64,000 nucleotides of DNA from Anatilimnocola aggregata (GTDB taxonomy: Bacteria > Planctomycetota > Planctomycetia > Pirellulales > Pirellulaceae). The notes under the pieces are model-generated. The model worked only from the letters and a program-made list of their open reading frames with translations. It was not told the DNA's origin and made no database searches. Each line of letters opens with the position of its first letter. Position 1 is the stretch's first letter. A program made the position numbers and the translations under genes. Positions 20,099-28,560 of this stretch are shown in pieces. The stretch lies in the NCBI RefSeq assembly GCF_007747655.1, contig NZ_CP036274.1:7440001-7504000 (forward strand), read 5' to 3'.

Positions 20099-21148
20099 TT
20101 ACCGTCCGAGTTTAATCTCGCGTTTGCCGCGCGAATCGCCCGCAGCGCGGGCCATGCCGTCGGTCGTGTAGTCCATCACAATTTCGCCGGACTTACTGAC
20201 CGCGATCAAGCCGCCATCATCGGGCTTGAGGACCTGTTTGAGCAAATGGTCGACGGCTGCGGCCAGTGTATCGCCACGATAGGCAACCCGGGCAGAAATC
20301 TCGTGAGCCACATTGTGCCGGATGAACTCTTCGCCGGTGCCAGTGCAAGAGATGGCGCACGTGTTGTTATCGGCGTAGTTCCCGGCACCGATAATGGGCG
20401 AGTCGCCGATCCGTCCCCAGCGCTTATTCGTCAGCCCGCCGGTGCTTGTACCAGCGGCGAGATTGCCGTGAACGTCTAAGGCGACGCAGCCCACGGTTCC
20501 CATTTTCTTTTCGAGCGATTCTTTCCGCTCCGCTTCACGCGCTTTCGCGCGTGCTAGTTTCTCGCGTTGCAGATCTGTAGAGAACCATTCATTGGCAACT
20601 CGCTCGACTTGCGCTTCGTCGGCGAATTGCTCGGCGCCATCACCCATCAACAGCACATGGCGCGTCTTGGTCATGACCAGGCGAGCGAGCGAGATGGGAT
20701 TGCGCACCGTGCGAACGGCAGCGACCGCGCCACACGCTTTGGTCTTGCCATCCATGATCGAGGCATCGAGTTCGTGCTTGCCAACGTGATTGAAGCACGC
20801 ACCGCGGCCGGCGTTAAATTGCGGATCGTCCTCCAGGTGGCGGATGACCTGCTCGACGGCTTCGAGGCCGGTCCCATGCTTGGCGAGAATCGCCAGGCCG
20901 ATATCGAGCGCCTGGCCGAGCGAAGCTTCCATCGCCTGCCGCTCGGCAGCGGTCATCTTATCGGGCTCCGTTCCCGCACCGCCATGCAGCGCGAGAGCGT
21001 AGACGCGGCCTGGCTTGGCGGCGGGTTCTTCGGCAAGCCCCAATCCCTGAGCATTCACAAGCGAACCTCCGATGATCGCGGCCAGCGAGCCCTGCAGCCA
21101 ATGGCGGCGGGAACGATTCGGTTGACGATCGAACCCGCGCTTGCTCAT
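20099..21148 (-). CDS. Ntn-type isoaspartyl peptidase / L-asparaginase
   Basis: A 349-residue N-terminal-nucleophile hydrolase of the plant-type asparaginase / glycosylasparaginase family. It cleaves itself before the Thr of MGTVGCVALDVHGNLAAGTSTGG (about residue 215), which becomes the catalytic residue. The substrate loop is RIGDSPIIGAGNYAD, and the N-terminal domain opens with YALALHGGAGT. An N-terminal segment with RRHWLQGSLAAIIGGSLVNAQ resembles a Tat signal and suggests export. Isoaspartyl dipeptide or asparagine hydrolysis is likely; glycosylasparaginase activity is possible. It lies 41 bases after secDF and 42 before the ROK gene. Confidence 0.9.
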   Translation of the reverse strand: MSKRGFDRQPNRSRRHWLQGSLAAIIGGSLVNAQGLGLAEEPAAKPGRVYALALHGGAGTEPDKMTAAERQAMEASLGQALDIGLAILAKHGTGLEAVEQVIRHLEDDPQFNAGRGACFNHVGKHELDASIMDGKTKACGAVAAVRTVRNPISLARLVMTKTRHVLLMGDGAEQFADEAQVERVANEWFSTDLQREKLARAKAREAERKESLEKKMGTVGCVALDVHGNLAAGTSTGGLTNKRWGRIGDSPIIGAGNYADNNTCAISCTGTGEEFIRHNVAHEISARVAYRGDTLAAAVDHLLKQVLKPDDGGLIAVSKSGEIVMDYTTDGMARAAGDSRGKREIKLGR

Positions 21149-21189
21149 GACGTTTTCTCGCTTGAATGCCTGCCGAAATGTAAACCGCG

Positions 21190-24100
21190 TTAAGCCGCTC
21201 CGCGCGTCGAATTGTTGGGAGTCGGCTTGGTGCTCCCCACCTGGTCTAACTTTTGGTCGAGACCAATCAGGTACACCAGCAGCGGTGAAGCAATGAACAC
21301 GGTGCTATACGATCCCGAGATCACACCGACCACCAAGGCAAAGGCAAACGCGTGAATGCCAGAGCCACCCATGAAGAATAGAATCGTGATTACGATTAAC
21401 GTCGTTCCTGCGGTGAGGAACGTGCGGCTAAGGGTTTGATTGACGGCCAGGTTAATCATGTCGCCATTAATGTTGGGGCTCTTGCCGCGAATCTCGCGCA
21501 CGCGGTCGAAGATCACGATCGTATCGTTGACCGAATAACCGATGAGCGTCAAAAATGCGGCCACCACGGGGAGGCTGATCTTGAACTCTTCGATCATCAA
21601 GAAGCCGAGCGGACCTGCCAGCCAATAGCTAATGGCGATCGCACCCAGCATCACTAGAGCGTCGTGAGCCAGAGCGACGGCGGCTGCGATGCCCCAGCTG
21701 ATCTTATGGAAGCGAATCCACATGTAGACAATCATGCCGACGATGCTGCCAATGATCGCCAACACCGCGCGCCATCGCGTATCTTCCGAGACTTGACCGC
21801 CGATCTTGCTCGACGTTTGCCAGACGGGCTGATCCTTCAGGTCAAGTTCCAGTTGCTTAAGAACCTTCTCGGCTTCCTCTTTGGGGAGCGAGAACGTCAC
21901 GGTCCATTTGCTGAACGATTTGTTGTCGCGCGGTGACCAACCAGGGTTGGAAACTTCGACCACCGTTCGCTGATTGATGGCCTTTTCGGCAGCTGCCTGA
22001 ATTCGATCGACCAGGGCATCGCCGCTGATGGTCGTATTCTTCAAATCAACAACTGCTTCGGTCAGCGCGATCCCCTCCGGAGCTGTGGGCTTGGTTGGCA
22101 GAACGATCGGTGGCAAGGCAGGAATCTGCTTGGTTGGATCGGCGTCCACCGCGGCTGGCGCTTCGGTCTTGGGAGTTTCTGTCTTCGGCGTCTCCGTTTT
22201 TGGCTCTTCAGCCTTCGGCGACTCTACCTTCGGTTCCGCAGCTTTATCAGCTGGCTTGTCATCAGTCTTTTCAACCGGCTTATCTTCGGCCTTGGGAGTT
22301 TCGTCTTTCTTTTCCTCTTCCGGCTGGCAGTCGGACGAGTCCTGCTTTTCTTCTTCCTTCTTTTCTTCGTCCTTCTTAGCTGGCTCTTCTCCCTTTTTGG
22401 CCGGCTCAGTCTTTTTCGGTTCTTCGGGCTTCGGTGCCTCTACCTTTGGTTCCTCAGCCTTGGGCTCTTCCTTCTTGGGTGTTGCTTCGTTAGCTGGTTC
22501 TGGCTTGGCCGGTTCTGGCTTAGTTGCTTCCTTGGCAGGTGGTGCTTCAACGCTGGGCTGGTCAGCTGCAGGAACCTTCTTCTCGGGCGTTTCCGGAATG
22601 TCCGGAGTGGCTGGCAACGGAGGCGCAGGAGCCTTTGGTGGTGGGGCAGCTTCGCCCGATTGGAGTTCCTTCACATCGTGATAGGAAACACCATAGGTTT
22701 GCAGCCCTTCGCGGCCATCGGGTGTGCGGAAGGCTTTGAGAATGATGTCTTGCAGCAGTTCGACATCTTCGAGCGAACTATCGACCTTCCAGACCATTTG
22801 GTCTTCGGCGGCAGCGCCTTCAACAGTCGTCTGGGCCACAAACTTTTGATAGGTGTTGTGATCGATCGAGCTCTTGGTTGCTGGATTGATCTCTTTACCG
22901 ATCGCATCCTTAATCCGAGCGCGAATCTGATCGGCGGTCTCTTTCCCGTAAATGGTTGGATCGAGAATGAACTGAACGGATGTCCCACCCGCCAAGTCGA
23001 TATCAAAGATGCCCGCTCCGCGGTACACGGTCGCCACCAGACCAGCAGCAATCAAGACGACGGACGCAATCGCGGCCGGCTTGAAGGACCCCATCCAGTC
23101 GATGTTGGCGTGAGTGAAGAACTTCAACATCGAGAGCGTATTCCAGCGGTAAGCTCGTTCGCCAATTTCGAGAATGGCTCGCGAGCAGAAAATCGCGGTG
23201 AACATGCTGGTGACGATACCCAGGATCAGGGTCATGCCGAAGCCGCGAACCTGGTCGGTACCGATTACATACAGAATGACCGCCGTGAGCAAGGTCGTCA
23301 CGTTCGAGTCGATAATGGTGACCAAGGCTTTATCGAAGCCGTTGCGAATGGCCATGCGGAGCGCGGCCCCGCGTTCTAATTCTTCGCGAATGCGCTCGTA
23401 AATCAGCACGTTGGCATCGACCGACATACCGACGGTGAGCACCAATCCCGCCAGACCGGGGAGCGTGAACGGGGCCTTGAGGGCGAACATCAGGGCGACC
23501 GTCAACATCATGTTGAGGACCAGCGCAAAGCAGGCAATCACGCCGGCGGTGCGGTAGTAGAACATGACGAATACCAACACGATCGAGAGCGAAATAAGAA
23601 TCGCCTGGCTTCCCTTGCGGACGGTATCGAGCCCGAGCGTGGCACCAATCCGGTCGTCGCTGATCGGATCGCGTTTGAGCACCACGGGCATACTTCCCGA
23701 ACGAAGGAGTTCGACCTTTTCCTTCACTTCACGCTGTGTAAAGCGGCCGGTGATTTGACCGCTGTCGCTAATCACGCTTTGAATGTTGGGGGCCGAAACC
23801 AACTTGTTATCCCAAACAATCCCCAACTTGCGCGTGGTGTTGCCGACTGGCTTGTTTTCGTTGGTCAAGTGACGCATCTTCCAAGCGCCATCGGGCTTCA
23901 TGTTAAAGCGAATGCACCAGCCGCCACCTTCGTCGATATCTTCGCTGGCGCGGGCCAGGTCGCTGCCGCGCACATCGTAATCGGGATCGAACGTCATCAG
24001 CACTTCCACATCGCGAATGCCGCGCTTGGCGAAAAAGCTGACCGGATCGCGCTGAAAGTCTTGTTGCGCCGTCGGGCCGCCGGCGTTGATATCGATCAAT

Positions 24101-24861
24101 TGCCCTGTCTCGCCGTTACGAAGGCGAGTGCCGTAGAGTGCTTCGGGGGCTAGGAACGGGCGAGTTTCTTGATCGGAACCGGGCTGACGGTCAAGTCCCA
24201 CCCAGACGCCCATAATGCGTTCGCCCGTGGGATCATCGGGATCGATCACGTTACGGGCCAGGCGATTCTTCGCGCCGACCGCATCTTCGGACTGAGCAGT
24301 GGCAGCTTCCCACAGCCGTTGATCGCGTGTGGCGCTATCGGCCAGAATCAAAAACCGGAGCACGCCGGCTGCAATGATCCTCTCCTTGATGACATCCACT
24401 TCGTCCTTTTCCACTTCGGGAACGACGATTTCGACCTGCTTAGGACCGAACGGGCGAATGACAATTTCTTTCAAGCCGTCGGGATTCAAGCGCCGCTTGA
24501 GCACCTGCATCAGGTCCGACATCTTCCAGTCGTCGCCGCGCCCTTGGGGATGATTTTCGGCAGTCGCCTCGACGTCCACCTCGTAAACGAGAATGGCACC
24601 ACCTTGCAGATCGACCCCCAGTTTGTACTCCCAAAAGAGAATGACCGAGAGGGCAGCCAAAAAGCTGGCAGCAATCAGACCGACGCGCCAACCGTGGTCG
24701 GGCATGCGGATGAAGTTGCCGTACAGAATGCCCAACACGATTCCCACCACCGCCAGAATCAACGGCAGTACCGAATCGAGTTGCACGCCGAAGTAGGTGG
24801 GCAACGCGGGCAACAGCCGGTTTTCGGCAGCAAGCAGGAACTGGAAAAAGGGAGAGAGCAT
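21190..24861 (-). CDS. secDF: Fused protein translocase subunit SecDF
   Basis: A 1223-residue fusion of SecD and SecF, which uses the proton motive force to help pull proteins out of the SecYEG channel. The SecD part has the DLQGGA motif (LGVDLQGGAILVYEVD) and the VGMSVDANVLIYERIREEL segment; the SecF part has DIDLAGGTSVQF, SVNDTIVIFDRVREIRGK and TLSRTFLTAGTTLIV. About twelve membrane helices are visible. Between the first SecF helix and the next one, nucleotides about 22070-22670 encode a Lys/Glu/Pro-rich insert of roughly 200 residues. I chose ATG 24861 over an in-frame TTG at 24876. yajC precedes it by 105 bases. Confidence 0.96.
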   Translation of the reverse strand: MLSPFFQFLLAAENRLLPALPTYFGVQLDSVLPLILAVVGIVLGILYGNFIRMPDHGWRVGLIAASFLAALSVILFWEYKLGVDLQGGAILVYEVDVEATAENHPQGRGDDWKMSDLMQVLKRRLNPDGLKEIVIRPFGPKQVEIVVPEVEKDEVDVIKERIIAAGVLRFLILADSATRDQRLWEAATAQSEDAVGAKNRLARNVIDPDDPTGERIMGVWVGLDRQPGSDQETRPFLAPEALYGTRLRNGETGQLIDINAGGPTAQQDFQRDPVSFFAKRGIRDVEVLMTFDPDYDVRGSDLARASEDIDEGGGWCIRFNMKPDGAWKMRHLTNENKPVGNTTRKLGIVWDNKLVSAPNIQSVISDSGQITGRFTQREVKEKVELLRSGSMPVVLKRDPISDDRIGATLGLDTVRKGSQAILISLSIVLVFVMFYYRTAGVIACFALVLNMMLTVALMFALKAPFTLPGLAGLVLTVGMSVDANVLIYERIREELERGAALRMAIRNGFDKALVTIIDSNVTTLLTAVILYVIGTDQVRGFGMTLILGIVTSMFTAIFCSRAILEIGERAYRWNTLSMLKFFTHANIDWMGSFKPAAIASVVLIAAGLVATVYRGAGIFDIDLAGGTSVQFILDPTIYGKETADQIRARIKDAIGKEINPATKSSIDHNTYQKFVAQTTVEGAAAEDQMVWKVDSSLEDVELLQDIILKAFRTPDGREGLQTYGVSYHDVKELQSGEAAPPPKAPAPPLPATPDIPETPEKKVPAADQPSVEAPPAKEATKPEPAKPEPANEATPKKEEPKAEEPKVEAPKPEEPKKTEPAKKGEEPAKKDEEKKEEEKQDSSDCQPEEEKKDETPKAEDKPVEKTDDKPADKAAEPKVESPKAEEPKTETPKTETPKTEAPAAVDADPTKQIPALPPIVLPTKPTAPEGIALTEAVVDLKNTTISGDALVDRIQAAAEKAINQRTVVEVSNPGWSPRDNKSFSKWTVTFSLPKEEAEKVLKQLELDLKDQPVWQTSSKIGGQVSEDTRWRAVLAIIGSIVGMIVYMWIRFHKISWGIAAAVALAHDALVMLGAIAISYWLAGPLGFLMIEEFKISLPVVAAFLTLIGYSVNDTIVIFDRVREIRGKSPNINGDMINLAVNQTLSRTFLTAGTTLIVITILFFMGGSGIHAFAFALVVGVISGSYSTVFIASPLLVYLIGLDQKLDQVGSTKPTPNNSTRGAA

Positions 24862-24966
24862 GTCAACACGTCCCAAAACGCGAACTGAGAAATAAACTCA
24901 CCCGGCAGCAATTCACCGGCGAAACAAGGAAGCCCCTGGATGCACGCCATCCAAGGATGCGGACAT

Positions 24967-25380
24967 CTAGGCCAGCTCTTTTTTGCCGTCGCTGGGCGCG
25001 TCAGGTTCGCCAACGCGAGCTACAGCGGAGCGGAGAATCTTCAGCCGGGTATTGTCATCCACACGAATGGTGATGGTGGCTGAGCCAGGCGATATGTTCA
25101 CGACCGTGCCGCAGATGCCGCCGATCGTCACCACATGATCGTTTTTTTTCAGGCTGTTGAGCGTTTGCTCGGCCTCTTTACGTTTCTTTTGTTCGGGCCG
25201 CAGCAGCATGAAATACATCAGCAGCAGCATGGCCATAATAGGCAACGCGAATGTGCCGAAAATCGTATCGGTCAACCCACCGCCGCCTGCTGCAGGAGCA
25301 GCTCCGCCGGCAGGTGCAGCTGCAGCGCCTTGCGCCAGCAGCAGACCGGTCAAATAAATCACCCCTAACAATCCGCTCAA
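24967..25380 (-). CDS. yajC: Preprotein translocase subunit YajC
   Basis: A 137-residue membrane protein that associates with SecDF in the Sec translocase. It has an N-terminal hydrophobic segment (LSGLLGVIYLTGLLLAQGAAA), a Gly/Ala-rich linker, the main helix ALPIMAMLLLMYFMLLRPEQKKRKEAEQTLNSLKKNDHVVTIGGICGTV typical of YajC and a short beta domain. The N-terminal extra helix and linker make it longer than the 85-110 residue norm. I chose TTG 25380 because AAGGAG lies 6 bases upstream; a GTG at 25413 would add 11 residues without a ribosome site. It precedes secDF on the same strand. A 7-bp hairpin at 25452-25472 lies in its leader. Confidence 0.92.
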   Translation of the reverse strand: MSGLLGVIYLTGLLLAQGAAAAPAGGAAPAAGGGGLTDTIFGTFALPIMAMLLLMYFMLLRPEQKKRKEAEQTLNSLKKNDHVVTIGGICGTVVNISPGSATITIRVDDNTRLKILRSAVARVGEPDAPSDGKKELA

Positions 25381-25612
25381 GACCCGCTCCTTGTTGGTAC
25401 GGCGGCACAACACCTAAACAGGTAGGACCGCCGAAAGAACTGCCAACGGAAGCCCGTTGAATGGAAACGGGCCTCATGCGCATGCGCCGGCCCGTCCAGA
25501 GACTCCCGCGCCGTATCTTAAGGCCTTGCACAGTAACGAACAAGGGCAGCCAGCAGCGTTCAACTGGCCCTGGCAGAAGCCGCCAAAGCGATCCGTTTTG
25601 CCGCGCAAATGA

Positions 25613-26668
25613 CTAGGCCTTGCCGGCCGCGACATCGGCCGCGACTTGCTCGGCCAGCAGTTGCTTCACTTCCTGACGGCCAGCCAGGTAATAGACGACA
25701 CCAATCGTAGCGACCGACACTTGCAACAAGCGATAGATCACCGCAATCATCAGCCCCTGGCTCTCAGGCACACCAACCGGCGAGAAGGCGTAGTAAAGAC
25801 CGTTGAGCGTCGCTTCGAAGGCCCCAATGGGTAAAGCACCAGCGACCATCGAGATGGGCACAAACACAAAGTGAGTCGCCAGCGATGGCTGAGGAAAGGG
25901 CTGCGGATGAGGCAGGATGCTAGCGTCTAGCAGGCCGCGCCCCGCGAAGTAGACCATGGCCACGTAAAAGCAGTGGACGGCAAAACTCATCGCCACCGCC
26001 ACCATCAGCCGGCCCGACGATTGCCGGTAAGTCCGCATGGTAGCGACCAGTTTTTTAAAGACGCCCCCGACGCCCGGCCAACGTTCGAGGCCATCCCAGA
26101 ACTTCAGGCCAGTCACGCCGGGAATCAACATGAAGACAAAGCCCACGGTGTTGGCGAGGGCCAGATACTGGGCAAATCTGCAAAGAAACAGCGTTCCCGC
26201 GTTATTCTTGTCGGCAAAAAACTCGGGCTGACTGCGCTCTAACAGCAAGGCGGCGACCCCCGCCATGACCAGCAGCGCATAGAGCCCGAGAATGCGATCG
26301 ATAATCACCGAAGCAATTGCCTCGGTCTTGCGCGAGGGATTCCGATGGATTAAAAACCCAGCCTTCACGGCATCGGCACCGGCCAGCCCCAGCGGCAACA
26401 GATTGAACAGATAGCCCATGAACCCGGCCCGCAGCGATTCCCGGAGCGTGAATTGCAAACCCAGCGTGCGCAGGAGCAAATGCCAGCGAAGAATGGTGGT
26501 GAGCACCGCCGTTAGCACGGCACCAAGCGCCACCAGCAGCATGCCCCAGGCTTTGGGCCCTTCGACCAGTTCTGGCAATTTGGGGTCCAGCGAGGCGCGG
26601 TACCCCAAAAAGCCGAGCAGGGCCACGGAAATGCCGATTTTCGCAATGGTAGGGGCAAACTTGTTCAA
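25613..26668 (-). CDS. UPF0104 / lysylphosphatidylglycerol-synthase-TM-like membrane protein
   Basis: A 351-residue polytopic membrane protein (about eight helices) of the family that includes the flippase half of MprF and archaeal AglD. Motifs include LRWHLLLRTLGLQFTLRESLRAGFMGYLFNLLPLGLAGADAVKAGFLIHRNPSRK (the family's glycine/Asn-Pro centre) and SMVAGALPIGAFEATLNGLYYAFSPVGVPES near 255-295. No soluble lysyl-transferase domain is attached, so it is the transport-like half only, possibly a lipid or glycolipid flippase. It starts with TTG at 26668 and a weak AAAGG upstream. It has no obvious operon partner; the tRNA lies on the other strand. Confidence 0.8.
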   Translation of the reverse strand: MNKFAPTIAKIGISVALLGFLGYRASLDPKLPELVEGPKAWGMLLVALGAVLTAVLTTILRWHLLLRTLGLQFTLRESLRAGFMGYLFNLLPLGLAGADAVKAGFLIHRNPSRKTEAIASVIIDRILGLYALLVMAGVAALLLERSQPEFFADKNNAGTLFLCRFAQYLALANTVGFVFMLIPGVTGLKFWDGLERWPGVGGVFKKLVATMRTYRQSSGRLMVAVAMSFAVHCFYVAMVYFAGRGLLDASILPHPQPFPQPSLATHFVFVPISMVAGALPIGAFEATLNGLYYAFSPVGVPESQGLMIAVIYRLLQVSVATIGVVYYLAGRQEVKQLLAEQVAADVAAGKA

Positions 26669-26909
26669 CTGCCGCAGCCTTTCCCGTCGATGTAATCGGG
26701 CGTGTTGCTACTCGAGATTCGCGGATGGGCCAGGTGAACCAACGGTCACCGTCGTCCGTCCTTGACATCATCGGGCAGCATCAGTAGTTTACGTTATTCG
26801 GCGACTACGTTAGCCGGCAGAAGGCCAAATCAACAAGAGCGATTGCTGCTTCCCCAAAGTGGCAGACGTCGATTTTCCTTCGCCGGAAGCAACATCACCG
26901 AACACGATC

Positions 26910-26982
26910 GGGGGATTAGCTCAGTTGGGAGAGCGTCTGCATGGCATGCAGAAGGTCATCGGTTCAAGTCCGTTATCCTCCA
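26910..26982 (+). tRNA. tRNA-Ala (anticodon GGC)
   Basis: The full cloverleaf is visible over 73 bases. Acceptor arms GGGGGAT (26910-26916) and ATCCTCC (26975-26981) pair with one G-T. D stem GCTC/GAGC (26919-26922, 26931-26934); anticodon stem TCTGC/GCAGA around loop ATGGCAT with anticodon GGC; T stem ATCGG/CCGTT around TTCAAGT with one mismatch. The discriminator base is A and CCA is not encoded. A truncated tyrosine integrase gene starts 150 bases downstream, a typical setting for an element integrated at a tRNA 3' end. I found no second copy of the tRNA end in the window. Confidence 0.93.
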
Positions 26983-27094
26983 CTCGCTATAAGCTCTTAG
27001 AAATAAGCAACTTACAGCAACTGCCCTTCGGGGCAAAAATCGTTCTGACACGCAAAATGCAGAGTTTTGTGCAGAGATAGCCGCCCGGCTGTCC

Positions 27095-27124
27095 CCTTTC
27101 GGCCTAGTCTTTAGCCGAGAGGGT
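27095..27124 (+). promoter_or_regulatory. Hairpin covering the integrase ribosome site
   Basis: The arms CCCTTTCGGC (27095-27104) and GCCGAGAGGG (27115-27124) pair over 10 bases with one G-T around a 10-base loop. The right arm contains GAGAGGG, the probable Shine-Dalgarno of the integrase whose ATG lies 8 bases later. Folding would hide the site, so translation of the integrase may have been repressed. The integrase is now truncated, so the site is likely a relic. Confidence 0.45.
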
Positions 27125-27132
27125 ATCTTTCC

Positions 27133-27585
27133 ATGCGTGTTCCACTCCCGTTCTTCCGCAAGCAAACAGCGTCGTGGTATGTCCAGATAAAGGGTAAGCA
27201 AGTCCCACTTGGACCCGACCGCGAAGCGGCTTGGCAGAAGTACCACGATCTTATGGCGGGCCATCGTGAAATGGCTCCCTCGACTCCCGTGGTCGAAGTG
27301 CTAGACCAGTTCCTAGTTTGGGTCGGCAACAACCAGGCTCCCAAGACGCTCGAATACTACAAGCGTTACTTGGACAGCTTCGCCCGGCATATCGGAACTA
27401 GGGTCCGAGTCCAAGACTTGAAGGCGTACCACGTTACCCGGTGGGTAGATCAACAGTACAGCAGTCAATCGGATTCGTCTAAATTCGGGGCCTTCCGCAG
27501 CGTCCAGCGGGCATTCAATTGGGCGAAGCGGCAGGGGGTTATTCAGGCTTCACCGGTCGCAAACTTGGACAAGCCGACGCCCGGA
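27133..27585 (+). pseudogene. Truncated tyrosine recombinase/integrase (5' part)
   Basis: The first 151 codons of a phage-type integrase. The N-terminal arm (RVPLPFFRKQTASWYVQIKGKQVPLGPDREAA) and SAM-like core-binding domain (VVEVLDQFLVWVGNNQAPKTLEYYKRYLDSFARHIG to SVQRAFNWAKRQGVI) are intact. The sequence then runs into the IS21 left end at 27586 and stops after 12 foreign codons at 27624. The whole catalytic domain with the R-H-R-Y residues is missing and I do not find it elsewhere in the window. Its position next to the tRNA-Ala gene suggests that it once drove integration of an element there. Confidence 0.85.
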
Positions 27586-27620
27586 TGTAAACGACGGTCG
27601 AATAGTGCAGCGCGCGGCGG
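27586..27620 (+). repeat. IS21 left inverted terminal repeat
   Basis: A 35-bp end identical to the complement of 30180-30214. It begins with TG as in other IS21 ends and is directly followed by the inner transposase site at 27618-27637. Confidence 0.93.
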
Positions 27621-27689
27621 TTGAAAAGTGTGGCGCTGAGGTGGGGAAGGGTCTCAGTCTAAATCAGGGTGTTGGGGCATTCCAGTAAG

Positions 27690-27719
27690 AATCCTTCCTC
27701 CTCCGGAGGAGGAAGGATT
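27690..27719. repeat. Perfect 30-bp palindrome after istB
   Basis: AATCCTTCCTCCTCC (27690-27704) is followed at once by its exact complement (27705-27719). It lies 20 bases past the istB stop. As RNA it makes a long purine/pyrimidine hairpin and probably acts as the 3' end of the istAB message or blocks transcription reading into the IS. Confidence 0.55.
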
Positions 27720-27738
27720 GCGACGGTTGTAACGACGG

Positions 27739-28560
27739 CTAGGATTCTGCCGTTTCATCGGCGGGTGACAAGGATGAGGTCGCCGGTTTCGGGCGCGATC
27801 CTTTGCGGCGGCGCCGCGCGTCTTGCAAGCGATAACTTTCGCCGGTCGATTCGAGGATGTGGCAGCGGTGTGTCAGCCGATCGAGCACGGCGCCGGTCAG
27901 GCGCTCGCTGCCCAGGACTTCGGTCCATTGCTCGAACGGCAGATTGGTGGTCACGATCAACGATTGGCGTTCGTAAGCGCTACTGATGACCTCGAAGAGC
28001 AACTCCGCGCCCAGCTTACTGGCGGGGACGTAACCCAGCTCATCGAGGATCAGCAGATCGAACTTGGCTAGTGACGACTTCATCCGCAGCAGCGTCCGTT
28101 CTTCTCGGGCTTCCATAAGTTGCGTGATCAGTTCCGTCACGCGGCAGAAGCGGACCCGTTTACCCCGCTGACAGGCGGCAATGCCAAGCGCGATGGCCAG
28201 GTGCGTCTTCCCCGTGCCCGGATGCCCGAGAAAGATCACCGACTCGCGGCGTTCCACGAACTCGCACCGCAGTAGTTCTGCCACCAGCACGCGATTGAGC
28301 GAGGGCTGGGCGGCGAAGTCGAAATCACCAGGCGATTTCAGGTTGGGAAAGCGCGCTGACTTGAGCCGCCGCTCGCTGGCACGCTTCTCACGGTTGAGTA
28401 ACTCCAGCTCACACAGTTGCAGCAGAAAGCCCAGATGATCGACGTTCTCCGTCGCACACCGCTGGGCCGTTTTCTCGCAGCCCTCCAGGAACGACGGCAA
28501 CCGTAGGGCCTTCAAGTGATGCTTGAGCAGCACCGTGCTTTTGGTTTCGAGAGATTTCAT
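27739..28560 (-). CDS. istB: IS21 helper ATPase IstB
   Basis: A 273-residue AAA+ protein related to DnaC that assembles with IstA for target-site selection. The Walker A motif is FLGHPGTGKTHLAIALGIAAC (about 107-127), Walker B is FDLLILDELGYVPAS (about 167-181) and sensor residues lie in SLIVTTNLPFEQWTEVL. The C-terminal 25 residues are basic and Pro/Ser-rich. Its start overlaps the istA stop by 4 bases, the usual translational coupling. It appears intact. Confidence 0.95.
   Translation of the reverse strand: MKSLETKSTVLLKHHLKALRLPSFLEGCEKTAQRCATENVDHLGFLLQLCELELLNREKRASERRLKSARFPNLKSPGDFDFAAQPSLNRVLVAELLRCEFVERRESVIFLGHPGTGKTHLAIALGIAACQRGKRVRFCRVTELITQLMEAREERTLLRMKSSLAKFDLLILDELGYVPASKLGAELLFEVISSAYERQSLIVTTNLPFEQWTEVLGSERLTGAVLDRLTHRCHILESTGESYRLQDARRRRKGSRPKPATSSLSPADETAES

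Noticed and set aside
22028-22681. Ser/Gly-rich 217-codon plus-strand frame opposite secDF
   Set aside because: It is the mirror of the Lys/Glu/Pro-rich SecF insert. The repetitive codons keep the opposite strand open.
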